From assembly GCF_020509005.1 (NCBI RefSeq), contig NC_063013.1:4898001-4962000 (forward strand): a DNA stretch of 64,000 bases. Reading direction: 5' to 3'. The DNA is from Fulvia fulva. Lineage: Eukaryota; Ascomycota; Dothideomycetes; Mycosphaerellales; Mycosphaerellaceae. The notes beneath the pieces are model-generated. The model worked only from the letters and a program-made list of their open reading frames with translations, ran no database searches and was not told the origin of the DNA. Positions within the stretch are counted from its first letter, which is position 1. Every line of letters begins with the position of its first letter. Positions 35,101 to 47,917 of the stretch are shown here, piece by piece. Both the position numbers and the translations under genes were made by a program.

Positions 35101-38053
35101 CTAATAAACACTACTTCTTTACCCCTATTTATTAGCTTGTCACTTCTTACCTATTAAGGTTAGGATCTTGGATCTATATAGATAACAGCTTTGCATCCCT
35201 AAACTTTTAAATAGTTAATAGTCGGTTTGATACTATCAAAAGCCTTATCTAGTAAAACCTTGAGCCTATCGTAATCTAGGCTATTTAGTAGTTTGTTCCT
35301 TATATAGGTTTGGGCCTCTAGTACTTTAGGCCAAAATTTAACCGGCATTTTAGCCTCTTTAAGCATTGTCCTTATAGAGTCCTCTAAGGTTTGTATTGAC
35401 CTCTTAACTAGTCTATTCTATAGAGAGTTATATACCTCAGTCGGCTCGAGCCTAATCTCTAAATCCTTCTACTACTTTACTAATATAATAAGTTCTTTTA
35501 TATTGTTAAGCTATACTACTTTTAGCTACGCTAACGATTTCCTCTTTACTTTGATCTTCTAGTTCTAGAGAGCAACTAGAGCATCTTCTCTTTTCCTAAG
35601 AGGAGAGGTCTACTTCTTCCTAGAGAAGTTATTAACAATCTTAAGCTAGTGTTTAAATCCTAGTCTTAAGATTAGTAGTAGGCCATATATATTAATAGTT
35701 ATAAGGGCAAGTCTTTTAGGTCTTCTCTCTTTAACTTTGCCTTTGTACTTCTTTATCTTTACTATTGAACATACTCTATACTAGTGAAAGCTATCCTTAG
35801 AGATAGGAATAGGTTCTTTTAAGTCTATTACCTTATAAAGATTCTAGAGCAAATTCTTCCTAAAGTGTATAAATCTTCTATACTAAAGCTCCTACTACTA
35901 TAGGTCAGTCTCTAATTAAGTAGTTACAAAAGTATTCTCTATTTGTAGTACATATAATGAGTAATATGCCCGTTCTTATAGGAGAGGAGATATCTTATTA
36001 ATGAATAGAACCCCCTAAGGAGCTTTGTCTAGACAATAGTCTTACTAGAGGGGGAAATAAGAGAAAATAATAGAGGTTAAACACTAAACTACTTACTAAA
36101 CTAGTTCTATAAAACCAGGTTTACTCCTAGGTTAGGTATAAGTAGGACATCTTCTAAAACAACTTTTCTAATAGCTCTCCTACTTATCTCTACATTCCTA
36201 ATATAAGTAGCTAATAAAAACCTACCTCCTACTTTGATCTATTTCTTCCTTATTAAGGGAGTTATAGATCTAAAGAGGCAGCTTTAGTTAGTTATATAGG
36301 ATAAAGTATAGGAGTTAAGTAACTACTCTAACGAGGGGAACTTGCCTTAGACTTCTATAGTTAAGTAAGCCACTTTATTATACTCATTGTTATTAGACAT
36401 TGTCTCTAGGGATGAGCTGCATAAGTCACGTGACTCTTAGGCGGAAACTCCTTTTCTAGTCTTCTTTACTTTAGAGGTATAAGACTAGGCCTAGTTCTTC
36501 TAGAGTAATAGTATATTAGAGCTAAGTTTCTTTACTATTTTCTTAAGTTCTTCTATAGAGGACTTCTCTCTTAGTATCCTCCTTAAAGTAGGTAGTAGAG
36601 TTCTCTTCTTCTTAATATATATAATATTCTAGGAAGATAGTAGTTAGGAATAAGATCTAAGGACCTTTCTTACCTTAGGTAGACTAGGGCAGTCCTTGAT
36701 TAGATAATCCTTCTTATAGAGAAGGTAGGGGAGTAGTCTTACTAGACCTAAGGGCTTGACCTAGGTAGCTACTATACTATACTTAGCCTTAGAGGGATCT
36801 AATCTAGCTTCTTAAGCTTTAAGGATCTCTAAGGTCCTTTTATAATCTATCTTTAGCTAAGCTATAATAGTATCCCTAGCTATATAGTAGCTAGGTAGTA
36901 GTGAGCTTAAGAGCTAGGTCATCCTTATATTAGCTTTCCTATAATACTAACCCTCTAGGTCAATATTAGCAATCCTTTTTCGAAGAGAAACTAGGTATGT
37001 CTATATATATCTAATAGTGAACTCTTTACTTATCTTAAAGGTCACAAATTGCTTTATAAGCTTATATATATAGGTTAGTAGTACCTAGCTATACTTATTC
37101 TAGAGATGTACCTACTTCTTAGTAGCTCTTCTAGACTTATATAAGCCCTTAAGCTCAAATTCATCTTCTTCTATAATCCTCCTAAGGACACTAAAGTTGT
37201 ATACTATATTTTGTCTTGTCTATATTAGCGTATTAAGGATCTCTTTAGTTATAGCCTCTTCTTAGAGTTTTAGAGTCTTGCCCTTAATGTTATTAAAAGA
37301 CACTTCTATTAGGTTATAAATTATAAAGAATACTAATGAGCTCTCTATCTTATATCTCTAAAGGTTAAACTATCTCTTCTAATTGTCCCTCCTAAGAATT
37401 AGGCTTTTGCCTCCCTTCTCCTATTACGGCGGCACTTAGGGTAGTCTATTATCCAAAGTGAGTCTAGATAAGGCTCCGCTAGTATAAAGCTTACGAGCTT
37501 CACGACCTCGTCTTTTGCCTATTTAGGTGAACCGGTAGCGCGGGTCTAAGCGGGCCGCTTACGTAGCCGTAATATCTCCTCTATCTTCTCTTAGTATAAA
37601 TCTATAATAGATTAGATATAATAAAACAAGGTATATATGTTCTAAAGTAGCGGCTTAGATCCTACTAAGGCTTCTAGTATAGAATAGGAAAGTTCGTAGG
37701 TATAGATACTAAGGCCTACTTAGTAAAGTAAAGAGGGAGCGGTATAAGGTCTCGGGGCTAGAATATAGGTCTGTCTCTCCTAGTAGAGCTTCAAATAACT
37801 TACTTAAAGTCCTTCTTAATAGTATCTCGATATAGTTCTGCCTATAGAGTATCTTCGAGGTATTAGCTTTAAGTAAGCCGTATAGAGTACTTGTCTAGGT
37901 TACCTATTACTTAGTATCGAACTAAGCTCCTTAACGGGATAGACGGGGTAGACTTCTAATTCCTAGATGTTTTCTACTACGATAGTAAGGGATATAAGTA
38001 ACCTATACTAATATAGGTTGCTCTTATTTCTATATAAACCCGGGCTTATAACC

Positions 38054-38288
38054 TGTTAAATAGATACTGATTAATAGTAGCGGAGTAGAGTAAGAGATCA
38101 ATCTTTAACTAACTAATAGTAGGAGTATATAGCAATATATTAGGAACTAATGTGTTGATTATATTAGATGTCTATCTAAGCTAAAGGGGAGAGAAGCTAT
38201 CTCTCTATAAGCTAAGTTATTATAGATACCTTAGGCTACTAGATCACTTCCTAATTGTTGACTTCCTTTAAGATACTACATCTTTATA
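38054..38288 (-). repeat. Copia-B right (5') LTR
   Basis: 235 bp, starts TGTTAAATAG and pairs with 24316..24550. It is followed by AAAGT, the second copy of the target duplication. As coding is on minus, transcription of the element would have begun here. Confidence 0.88.
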
Positions 38289-38460
38289 AAAGTAGTTCTT
38301 TTAACCTACTCGATATAAGCTCGCGTAATCTACGTATCTTCTATTATGTTTTATAGTACGGTAGAGCCTAGTATAGTTAGGTACGTATTCCTTACGAGCA
38401 ATTTAATACTTACGAGGCTACGTTTAGCCTAGGCTACTATTACCTAGGAGTTAACTAATA

Positions 38461-40598
38461 TAGATAGATAGATATTTTATTAAGCTATTATAGGGCCCTT
38501 TAGCCTATATAGCTATACTATCTTGTTTTTGTATATATAGAAGGGGAACCGTATTAGTAAAAACCCCTCCTCCTTCCGGCCTGTCTTTTTCCCCTCGTTA
38601 TCGTCTTAGATTTCCCTTATTAAGGGTACGCTAGTGTTAGAGACCTACCCTAATAACTACCCTATCTATAACCCCCCTAGCTTCCGCCTCTTATCTATCT
38701 ACTCCTCCGTCTCGCTAGCAAGGCTAAACTACTAGAGGTATCCCTACTATAGTATCTACCGAGAGATTCGGCGAATGTTACCTTTGTCTCTAATAATTGA
38801 CTTATAGTCTCTCCTCTCTACTTAGTACCTCTAATTTCCCCTACTAGTCGCCTACTACGGGCATCGTAGTAGTATATATTCTAGGTTTTACGATAGGTAG
38901 CTACACTAGTAGGCTAGGCTTTAGATATCTAGTATACGTCTTCTAAGTAGGTAGGCCCTTAATCTAATATATTCGGACCTAATTTAGATCGCTATACTTG
39001 CTTCGGCCCTTATTAGGTCCCTATATAGCTAGTAATTATGTCTCTAGAAGGCTCGGAGTACTATCGGGCCTATTATCTTAGGGTGCTTCCTTTTCTAGTC
39101 CTACTCCTATAGGTAGCTCGCTATCTATTCCGCTAGACTTTAGGTCTTAGCCTTACTCCCGCCGGCCTAGCGAGTCCTACGCTCCTCCTCTTTTCGTACT
39201 AGCTATTCGGTACTTGTCTATACGGCCGTAAAGGTAGAAAGGTCATCCTCTTTTTAGCTTGTCCTATGTCCGGCCACTCTCCGGTAGCGGCTTTCTATCT
39301 TATTCTTTACCTCCTAGATTATAGTTTATACTAGGTAATCTATCGTCTTTACCGCGTATTAAATTCTTATTCCCCGGATGTACTAGCCGATTAGTAGTAT
39401 TCCTGTCTCTACTTCTACCGTACTTATTAACGTTGTCTTATATACGCCTAGTATCCTACGTAGGTTACCTATCTATATCCTATTTAGGGGTTACTCTATC
39501 CGTTTCGGGATCGGCTTGCCTACGCCTCCTATTCCCTAAATCTATACCCCGTATAATATAGCTAGTCTAACGATCGCCTTATATATTATCCTTACCTTAT
39601 CGAATATTACTCTCTATATAGACGCCGTAAGCCTCTTTATCGAGGCTTCGTTAACTTATACTCGACTCTAGGCTTTCTTAATCTATACGTTCTAGCTTAG
39701 CTTCGGGTCGAGCTAGATCCCTAGTACTCGTAGCTCTACTAATAGCTTAGTCTTATAGCCTTAGATTCTTACCGCCGCCTTTATATTATAGTATGTTCTC
39801 GCTTTACTAAAGTATATAAGCTAGTATTTTTTAGGGGCCAACCGGGCGCTATACTTCTTTACCTACTCCTCGTATTTCTTATACCTATCTTCTAGGAGGC
39901 GACAGTTCTCCTCTATCGAGTCTAACTAGGCTAGAATGTTTATATTATCTACGAATCCTAATACTAAGGTTTACGGAGAGGTAAGTAGGGGGATTAGATT
40001 AGACATAAATATTAGAAATAGGATAGGGGAGAGAGTAGATCCCTAAGGTATTCTAGCCTCTACCTTTACCGGGTCGGACGTATACCTCCCTAGGACTAGG
40101 TATATCGTCCGTTCCTAGAAAAAGGAGTAGACGAACGTCGTTACCTACTAGGGGATACCTTTCTGTTATAGGATATATATTAGCCTTTATTATAAGACGT
40201 TATCGAAGGCTCCTACGATGTCGGGGGATAGTAAGGACGCCGCTCGGTTCCTACCGTAGTACTAGAGGGTCTAAATTTTCTCCGTTATTAGCTCTATTAC
40301 TATTAGTATCGATCGCTAGCTTCTTCCCCCTATCTATATTACTAAGAGTACGTAGTTGTCCTCGGCTAGCTACGTAAGTCTCTAGGCCACTATCTTCTCT
40401 AGAACCTTCCCTATCGTGTTTAGAAGTACGATTAGCGTATATGATTTAAGCTAAGTATAGTCCTCCTTCTATAGCTTACGTATTACTACTACTATAGACT
40501 CCCTATACGGCTTCGAGTAATACCCTAGCCGTAGGTACGCTATGAATAGGTTTATAAGGCTCGGCGCGATCTCTTCTCTATACTCTTTTAGTAGTATA
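38461..40598 (-). mobile_element. LINE-B copy 2, 5'-truncated
   Basis: Tail TAGATAGATAGATA at the left end, then the same 3' UTR and coding remnant as 17409 to about 19548. From about 38,700 the two copies differ at only a handful of bases over 1.9 kb although both are dense in RIP-type stops. Similarity to copy 1 ends at TAGTAGTA near 40598, next to the tail of LINE-A copy 2. Confidence 0.85.
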
Positions 40599-40601
40599 TT
40601 T

Positions 40602-43556
40602 AGATAGATAGATAGATTTGTCATTCCCCTATTCTAGGACCCTATCCGGCCTATATAGGTATATATATATTGTTATATATAAAGGGAAACCCGAATAGGT
40701 CAAAACCCTTCCCGCCCCTAACTTCTTCTTACCTAGATTAGCTGTCCCTCTAAACGTACGTAGTCTATATTACTACCCCGTTAGCCCCCGCTCCTAGCCG
40801 GTCTCGTCGCGCTACGCCGTGTCCTCTCTTCCTATACTACTCCTACTAGGCGGTACTATTCTAGCTAGCCCTTCTCTAGTATCTAGTTCGTAATACGCCG
40901 TAGGTCCTTAACGTCGTTAAGAAGTGCCCTAATCGTCCGGTTCCTCGCCTTTACTATTCACTCCCCCCTTCCTAGCGACTACCTCGGATAGATAAGGAGT
41001 ATATACCGTACATTCTAGGAGTAATAGCCGTAGGGGTAGCTAGTATTTATATATTCTAGAACCTTTCTCTATAAAAGGTACGCCTAGAGGCCGATATGTT
41101 CGCTTCGTAGTTAGGTTACTATACTACTCTATGCCCTCGTAAGGCGGTAGTAGATAAGCTTCGGGGGGTACTTGACCGCGGATTTTGTAGCTAACTATTC
41201 CTTAGGTTATCCCGCTAGCTAAGGGCGTCTACTATACCCTATAACGTAGTTGTTCTACCTCTCTTTCTATAGTTGCTCTATAAACGATTTCTTACCTTCC
41301 TATTATATTACTAGCTATTCGTCCCTTACCCGGTAGTTCGGCTCGTTTCCGGGTCGAATGCCCTTATACGCTAGTACTAATTTGCGGGCCCTTACGACTA
41401 TACTAGCAATAACCTTCTATACTAGGTACTATACCGACTTGCCTAAGTAGGAGGTCCGTAGTCCCTAGATATATAGGTCGGTCGGCGGTATAGTAGTCTC
41501 GTACTTAAGTATCTTTATTAGTGTCGACTTATATACCCCGGTGACCTTCCTTAGGCATTGGTTTTAGATCTTCGCTAACGGCGCGACGAGTCCCTTCGAT
41601 AGGCAGGCCCTCTCGCCTAAGGACTACACTTGGCTACTATAGGTAAGGACTGGCCGTATAATAGCCGTATATAGAAGTCGTGACTACCGGAAGTCCGCCC
41701 CCTATATAGACGTAGTAAGCCTCTAGCATAATACTATATTCTGTTTAGCTTTCTATAATATTGCCTATACGTACTTCCTCTACCGTAGCGCCGGGTCCAC
41801 CTATAGTCCGAGGATCCTAAGCTGATTTGCCGGGTTAGTCGTGTGCCCCTATATCTAGATAGAAGCTTATATATTATGGAACCGTAGCCGGCGCGTAAAG
41901 TGTATCAGATTGTACTTTTCTAGGGTAAACCGAGCCCCGTACCTCCTAGCCTAGTCCTCGTAGATCTTGTGCTTCTCTTCTAGTAGCCTACAGTTCTCCT
42001 TAGTCGAGGAAGACTACGCTAGGATGTTTATATCGTCTACGAAGCCGCTCGTAGCGGTGTTCTAAGATTCTAGGGCTAGGAGTAGCGTCGCTATAAAGAA
42101 GAGGAATAGAATAGGTACTAGCGTTAAGCCTTACGGGATTCTAGTATAGACTACTTAAAATAGGCTTTTATACTAACCGACTAGGATCGACGTACTATAG
42201 TTTTAGAGGTAGGACCGTACGAAGTTAACAAGCTACTTAGGGAGTCCTTTCGACCTTAGGATATAGAGTAGCCGCGGGTATAATACGTAGTCGAAGGCTC
42301 ACGATATGTCTAGACTAAGTAAGGATACTACCTTGTCCCTATTCCTATACTAGATAGCCTTTACCTAAGAGGTAATAAGTTCTATCGCGGATAGCGTCGA
42401 CCGCTATAGGCGCGTACCTATCTAGGTGTCCGGGAGTAGGGAGTACTCCTCTACCGCCTCGGAGAGTCTCGTTATAACTAGCTTCTCAAGCGCCTTCCTA
42501 AGAGTGTTAAGGAGCGCAATTAGGCGGTACGACTTCACCTACGTATAGTCTTCCTTCTACGGCTTACGTAGGACTACTGTCGTCGATTATTTAAAAGCTA
42601 TCGGGTGGTACCCGGTCTATAGGTAGGCGTTAAAGATTACTATAACTACTAGGGCTAGTTCATCTCTACACTTCTTTAGTAGTTTATTTAGGATCCTGTC
42701 CTACCCCGGGGCTTTCTTCGCCGGTAACTTCCTAAGTATAGCGGTAACATCTCCCTCGGACATATTCTATTAGACCGCTATACTAGGGGCTAGGGGAGTA
42801 GAGCTGTTTATATCGCTTAGATTAGCCTCGACTAGGGGCGGGAAGAACTTGCTAGCTAGTAGACGCGCCTTAGCCTCGGGGTCGCTAACCGGGCTACTAG
42901 GCGATTATAGTACTAGGATAGAGAAGGAGGGGCCCTATCTAGGGTCCTGTCGGGCCTATTTTGCTAGCTTCTATATCCTCGCTAGCTTGTCGGCGATTTC
43001 TTCTACTATAGCTCTCTAGCCGACTACTTTCTCCCTCCGTATTATAGCTTTCTTCTATTAGTATACCTCCCTATATACTTTCTAGGCCTCCTCGCTATAG
43101 CTGCTCGTCTATACCCGGCGGGCTCTCCTTACTTCTCTTACTATCGTAGTGTACTTTAGCGTCTAGTATAGTTTAGACTATGTCGTTAGTTAGGTAAGCG
43201 GAACGTAGAGTAAGGTCGCTTTTCTTATTTCGTCTATTAACCCCTAGACTGCTTCGTCTATCTCGTCTTTACTATTATATTACTACTGCGCGATCTAGAC
43301 TAGCCTCTTAGAGTCATCGAGGTACGCCTAGATGTTGGCCTAGTAGGCCTTTCCCTAGTTTAGCTTAGGGGTTCTCGCTAGTATACGTTATATCTATGTC
43401 GTAATAGAGGTCCTGACTAGTATATAGTCTAACGACGCCTCGAGTCTATATTCGATCCTATAGTAGGTTACTTTATAGTAGTAGCTATCTAAGATCTAGG
43501 AGAGGTCGATCGTACCTTAGAGTCCCCCTCTCTTCTAGGTGCCTAGGTCCTTCGGG
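40602..43556 (-). mobile_element. LINE-A copy 2, 5'-truncated
   Basis: Inverse orientation to copy 1. It starts with the tail (TAGATAGATAGATAG), then the 3' UTR, RNase H and reverse transcriptase remnants (the F-V-D-D block near 42,040), and runs to about 43,556, where similarity stops inside the endonuclease-coding part. TATTTAG near 40,597-40,602 and 43,570-43,577 may be the target duplication, with some filler bases between. Confidence 0.82.
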
Positions 43557-45162
43557 TAAGGAAGGAATCGTATTTAGTAAGCTAGCTACGAGATAAGGTA
43601 ACAAGTCTTAACTATGCTTTCCTACTTATCTAGTACTACCGTATAGCCTCGTTTCGAGAGGTTAGCCCGGAGTAAAAGCTTCCCTCTACGCCCTCCCTCC
43701 CTATTTACTCCTTAAGCTAATATCCACCTCTATAGGCCTAAGCCCTTTAGTGCTCTCTATTAACCGATATACGTATCCGTCCTCTCGGGCTATATAGATA
43801 GTATTAGCCGTCGCTACTAGTATATACTACGCCCTAGGTTTTAACGCCCTTCGCGTTACCGTAGCCTATCTCTAGAAAGCGGCCGTCTATACCTCGTAGG
43901 TTTACTCGGAGTATACACTACGCCGGGTAGCGTACTTCTTACGTTTCTACCTACTAACTAATATAAAGTTCCTTATTACCCTACCCTCGATCCTCCCTAA
44001 TTATAGAACTAAAAATACTCGTATTATACATCTTTTCCCCGTCCTAATAGCCGTCTTTTTCTTACTTAGGCTATTGTCTTTTCCTCGTCGTAATCTACTA
44101 TATTAGACTAGGTGCGTTATATAGCGGGATAGGTAGTGCCTTAGGCAAAACCCTCGTTCCCTTACCGGGTATTTAATAGGCCCTTATAGGCTTCGTCGCG
44201 TGTCTACCTACCTACCGTATTACCCGCTAGTAAATACTAGATTGTTTCGTCGTCCGCTTAACGCCGTCGTATAGTCCGCTTAGTTATTGTTCTATAGTCC
44301 GCTCGTCTAATATTCGTCGCTTAGCCCGCTCGGTCTACGGTCTCCGGAGGTGAAAATTCTGTACTTATACTAGAGGTGTCCTATCGAGCGTATAGGCTAC
44401 GGTTCCGCGCCCTTCTTATACGTAGAAAGAAGAGGGACTCGCTCACCGATACGAGTACACGCTCGTCGGATAGTTTTTATACACGTTTTACTAGTAGTCC
44501 TCTATTCGCCGCGGCTTCGCCTACGTTATACGCCCGTCGCGCCTACGACGCTCTAGCGTAAGAATACTTAGCTCTCTCGTAGTAAGACGAGAGGTTCGTA
44601 GCCGACACTACGTATAGGTAATTCTCGTCATCGACTATTAGTAAATAATAGGTAACTAAGGTAGTATAACTACCTTAAAGAAAGGGATTATACTAGTAGA
44701 GCGGTATAGGCTTATTAATTTAGTATCGTTATACTATATTAAATTACTACGTGCGTACTACTAGAGTCCGGCTATCTCTATACGTATATACGAGATAAAG
44801 TTTTTATAAAAGCCTAGGTAGTAAGCTATATCTAGTAAAGTGAATTAACAGCCCCTAATTAATATATAAATACGTCCTAACGCTATAATTAGAAAGGTAG
44901 TTATTCTAGCCTAGATCTCTAAGGTAGTAAGTCGTTTAGTATTAAACTCTACGCCCTCCTAGTTATAATAATTAATTATATAAGTGTCTAAATAGTTGTT
45001 TTATACCTCGTAATCCCTAAAGTTAACGCTTAACTTACTAATTAAGCTAGAAAAAATAGTAAGCCTAATAAAGCCTTTATTGCTTAGTAATACCTTCCTT
45101 ATATTAATAATAGCTTTATTATATACCTAGTCCTTACGATTGTTACGATTTAATACTAAAGC
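43557..45162. other. RIPped DNA, unclassified
   Basis: About 1.6 kb with CTA/TAG-rich composition and no recognisable element. CpG stays frequent (CGCG, CCGCTCG words) while CA/TG are scarce. One 61-codon frame (44376..44561) is Arg/Ser/Tyr-rich and looks like chance. The region may be an old element with no relative in this window. Confidence 0.55.
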
Positions 45163-45537
45163 GCGGATAGCGGTATATATTCAAGGCTACCTCTAGCCGG
45201 CTTTAGCTAGGGGGCTATAAAAAGCTTAAACTTTATTTCTTAGTATAGAAGAAGGGAGCGGTAGTAAAGGGAGGGGTATCTAATAAGGATAATACGGATT
45301 ACTACTACCGCTATAACAATAAGATAGTAACTACCTACACGAGTACTTACGTTTTATACATACTTTACGCTGTCTTTACCCTTCTCTTAGAATATCGTAT
45401 TCCGCTAAACGACTATCCGCCGGTATATACCTACGTAGAGTACCTTATTATATAAGCCCGCTATTAATAGCCCTATAACCGACTATACTTATCTACCTAC
45501 GATTTCAGTATTAGTTAGAGAGGGTACTAGTCTATAA
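45163..45537 (+). repeat. Dispersed repeat R1, right copy
   Basis: Direct copy of 16371..16757, 29 kb away. It lies just before retroelement remnants, which would fit an LTR or terminal region of an old element, but no partner with matching flanks was found. Confidence 0.8.
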
Positions 45538-45748
45538 TACGCTAAGGAGCCGCTCGCCGTTATCGCTTAAGTAGTAGTTAATAAAGTTTTCTAGTACTTC
45601 TTCTACTACTCTACGCGCTAATCCTTTACTAGGCGCTTATCGGGGTTAATTATATCGTATAAGAATAGGTCCTTATGATAGGTATCCTTAGGCTTACCGG
45701 TAATATTTTAGTAGCCGCTTAGTCTATTATTATCCTTGTTCTTATTCT
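45538..45748 (-). mobile_element. Old retroelement remnant, left part (continues at 51139)
   Basis: Joined to 51139..51424 once Copia-A is removed. Across the junction the minus strand reads a Lys/Asn/Arg-rich linker without frame break (R-S-N-S-R-G-D-K-D-K-N-K-N-K-D), and beyond it D-T-Y-H-K-D-L-F-L-Y-D-I-I. This looks like part of a retroelement polyprotein, perhaps gag, but I do not recognise the family. Confidence 0.55.
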
Positions 45749-45969
45749 TATTAAATAGGTACGGATTACGTAGCCGTAGAAGATAGGAATTATAGATTAT
45801 GTGAATGAAGAAGGACCTAATAGGATAGCGTGTATCTATATATAGTATCGCCAGTGGATGGTATAGGTGTTTCAGGAGGGACAGCTATACTCAGGACTTG
45901 AATGTAAGCCCTGATTACTAATCCCCCTAAGCACCTAATGTTGACCCTATGACCTGCATATTCTCAACA
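45749..45969 (-). repeat. Copia-A 3' LTR
   Basis: 221 bp, plus-strand ends TATTAAATAGG...TTCTCAACA. The first bases are TATT where the other LTR has TGTT, a RIP-type G-to-A change at the terminal TG. Confidence 0.93.
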
Positions 45970-46096
45970 CTCCTACTCAGGTCAGAAGGTCTCAAACAAT
46001 TCCTTATACAAGCTAGAGCTGCCTTACAAAGTTTTGAAACTGCTGGCCAACTATGTCCTTTGTGTGGCAGTAATCTACTGCAATCTTCCTTTGCCA

Positions 46097-47410
46097 CTAG
46101 AGATTCCTGACATAGTGGTATACCACATCAATATGCTTTGACCTGTCATGGACATAGGCATCTTTGATAAAGGTCAAAGCTGCTTGGTTGTCACCCATAA
46201 GCTTCACGGGTCTCAGCTCATCAACAGTACTTTTGCTTGCCTTGATCCTAGGTTGGAATGAACACTCTCCAACCAGGTCAGGACACCTCATCTCTCTAAG
46301 GACTGCAGCAAGAAACTGTGACTGCTTGGCTGCTGCATTCATGGCCATGAACTCAGCCTCTATTGTTGATGTAGCAACAGACTTCTGCTTCCTACTCATC
46401 CAGGACACAGGTGATCCACAAAGGAACCACATATGTCCAAGGATTGAGACTCTGTCTGCCTTGTCTATAGCATAATCAGAATCTGAGTATCCCTGGAGAA
46501 TACCTCCTCCTCTTCTGTACATCAAGCCCAGGTCTGGGTATGATCTCAGATATCTGGAGAGTTTCTTCAAAGCTCTAAGATGTTGCTTTGAAGGGTCAGC
46601 AACATATGAGCTGATTCTTCTAAGGGGGAAAGCAAGGTCTGGCCTTGTCATTGTCATTGGCCACATCTAGGTACCATTGCAACTCTGGTACTCCTGTTTG
46701 TTGCACCTCTCATCCATGGTAGCTGAAGGTCTCAGATCCTTATAGCTGTCTATAGGTGAGAGTGTGGGTGTGGCCTTCTCTGGAGAGATGCCCATCTTGG
46801 CAAGGTTAGTTTGGATGTAGTGTCCTTGATCAAGCTTTATAGTACCTTGGGACCTGTTTCTTGTAATCCTCATTCCAAGGATCTTCTTAGGTTCCCTAAG
46901 ATCTTTGATCTTGAACACTCTTCTAAATTCAGCCTTGAACCACTGAACATCTGACAGCTTTAGAGCTGCAATAGGGATGTCATCCACATAGGTGAGGACC
47001 ATAATGTCTCTTTCTCTGTGGATGAGTAGGCATGGATCCACCTAGGACTAGGTGGATCCAATCTGTTCTAGCTTGGCAACACAGAGCTCGTTCTAATCTC
47101 TAGCTGCTTGCTTCAGTCTATCTAGGCTTCTAAGGACCTTGAAGACTATATTTGGTGGAATTTCAACACCTGGGGGTGGGATCATGTAGATGTCTTCAAG
47201 AAGGCTGCTTTCGGTGAAAGCATTGTTCACATCCACCTGGTGCATCTCAAGATCTCTCTCACATACTACAGCCATGAAGACCCTCAGGGTGCTATGCCTA
47301 ACAGTAGGTGCAAAGGTCTCTTCAAAGTCAACACCATATTTCTGTGAAACCCCTCTTGCAACCAGTCTTGCCTTGAACTTTTCAATGGCTCCACTGATCA
47401 TTCTTTTCAC
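46097..47410 (-). pseudogene. Copia-A reverse transcriptase and RNase H region
   Basis: Three open pieces (47093..47410, 46667..47041, 46097..46666) follow one another in one reading frame, parted by TAG codons. From the N side: RT start with A-R-L-V-A-R-G-V-S-Q and F-E-E-T-F-A-P, V-D-V-N-N-A-F (catalytic Asp), L-T-Y-V-D-D-I (catalytic pair) near 46,990, G-Y-S-D-S-D-Y-A (RNase H) near 46,480, S-T-I-E-A-E-F and H-I-D-V-V-Y-H-Y near the end. The stops lie where the family has W (ARD-stop, GT-stop-MW) or Q (ST-stop-S-stop-VD). All catalytic residues I can see are intact, so only a few point changes silence it. Confidence 0.9.
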
Positions 47411-47917
47411 ATCAAAAACCTACTTAGATGTAACCAGGTTTGCACCCCTTGGTGGTACAACTGGATCCAAGGTGTTGTTGCTTCCTAAGGCAATAAGTTC
47501 TTTCTGGATTGCCTCTTTCCACATATGTCCCCAATTAGGGTCTCCCACTGCCTCCTTATAGGACTTTAGGATTGGCACTTCCTGCTAGTAGGCTATGGCC
47601 TGCCCAACAGCAGCAAATGCATATCCCTCCACATTATTCAGGATTTCCTCAACCCAGCTTATAGTTGGATCAAGATGAAACATCTGAGCAATCAATGCCC
47701 TATAATGCTTGGCTTCATGCTTAGCAGAGCCATCATCTTCATCCCCCCTTGACCTCTTGTTGCCTATAAGCCGAGGTGGCTGTTGAGGTTGATCCTCCTG
47801 AACAAGTTCCTCTTCCTTTTCTTTTCTTGGAGTCCCCTCTACTCCAATCTTCTAGTACTCTCTAATGTCTTTTGGAGGTTGGGGAAGTTGCATAAACAGA
47901 GGCTTTGCCTAGAGCTG

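Larger units (their letters stand above)
24316..38288 (-). mobile_element. Copia-B LTR retrotransposon, heavily RIPped and split by nested insertions
   Basis: Two direct repeats of 235 bp, 24316..24550 and 38054..38288, both start TGTTAAATAG and are very similar. They are flanked by AAGGT (24311..24315) and AAAGT (38289..38293), a 5-bp target duplication with one RIP-type change. Between them the minus strand matches Copia-A of this window in order: RNase H and reverse transcriptase (24.55-25.63 and 26.6-27.1 kb), integrase (about 34.4-36 kb) and protease/gag (about 36-37.4 kb). Stop codons are everywhere. The internal region is interrupted at 25645..26580 and 27136..34371; without these the element would be about 5.8 kb. 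Confidence 0.88.

Noticed and set aside
44376..44561. 61-codon frame in unclassified RIPped DNA
   Set aside because: Arg/Ser/Tyr-rich low-information sequence with no homologous look.
47190..47561. 123-codon plus-strand frame in Copia-A
   Set aside because: Antisense of the reverse transcriptase start, open by chance because the element is lightly mutated.
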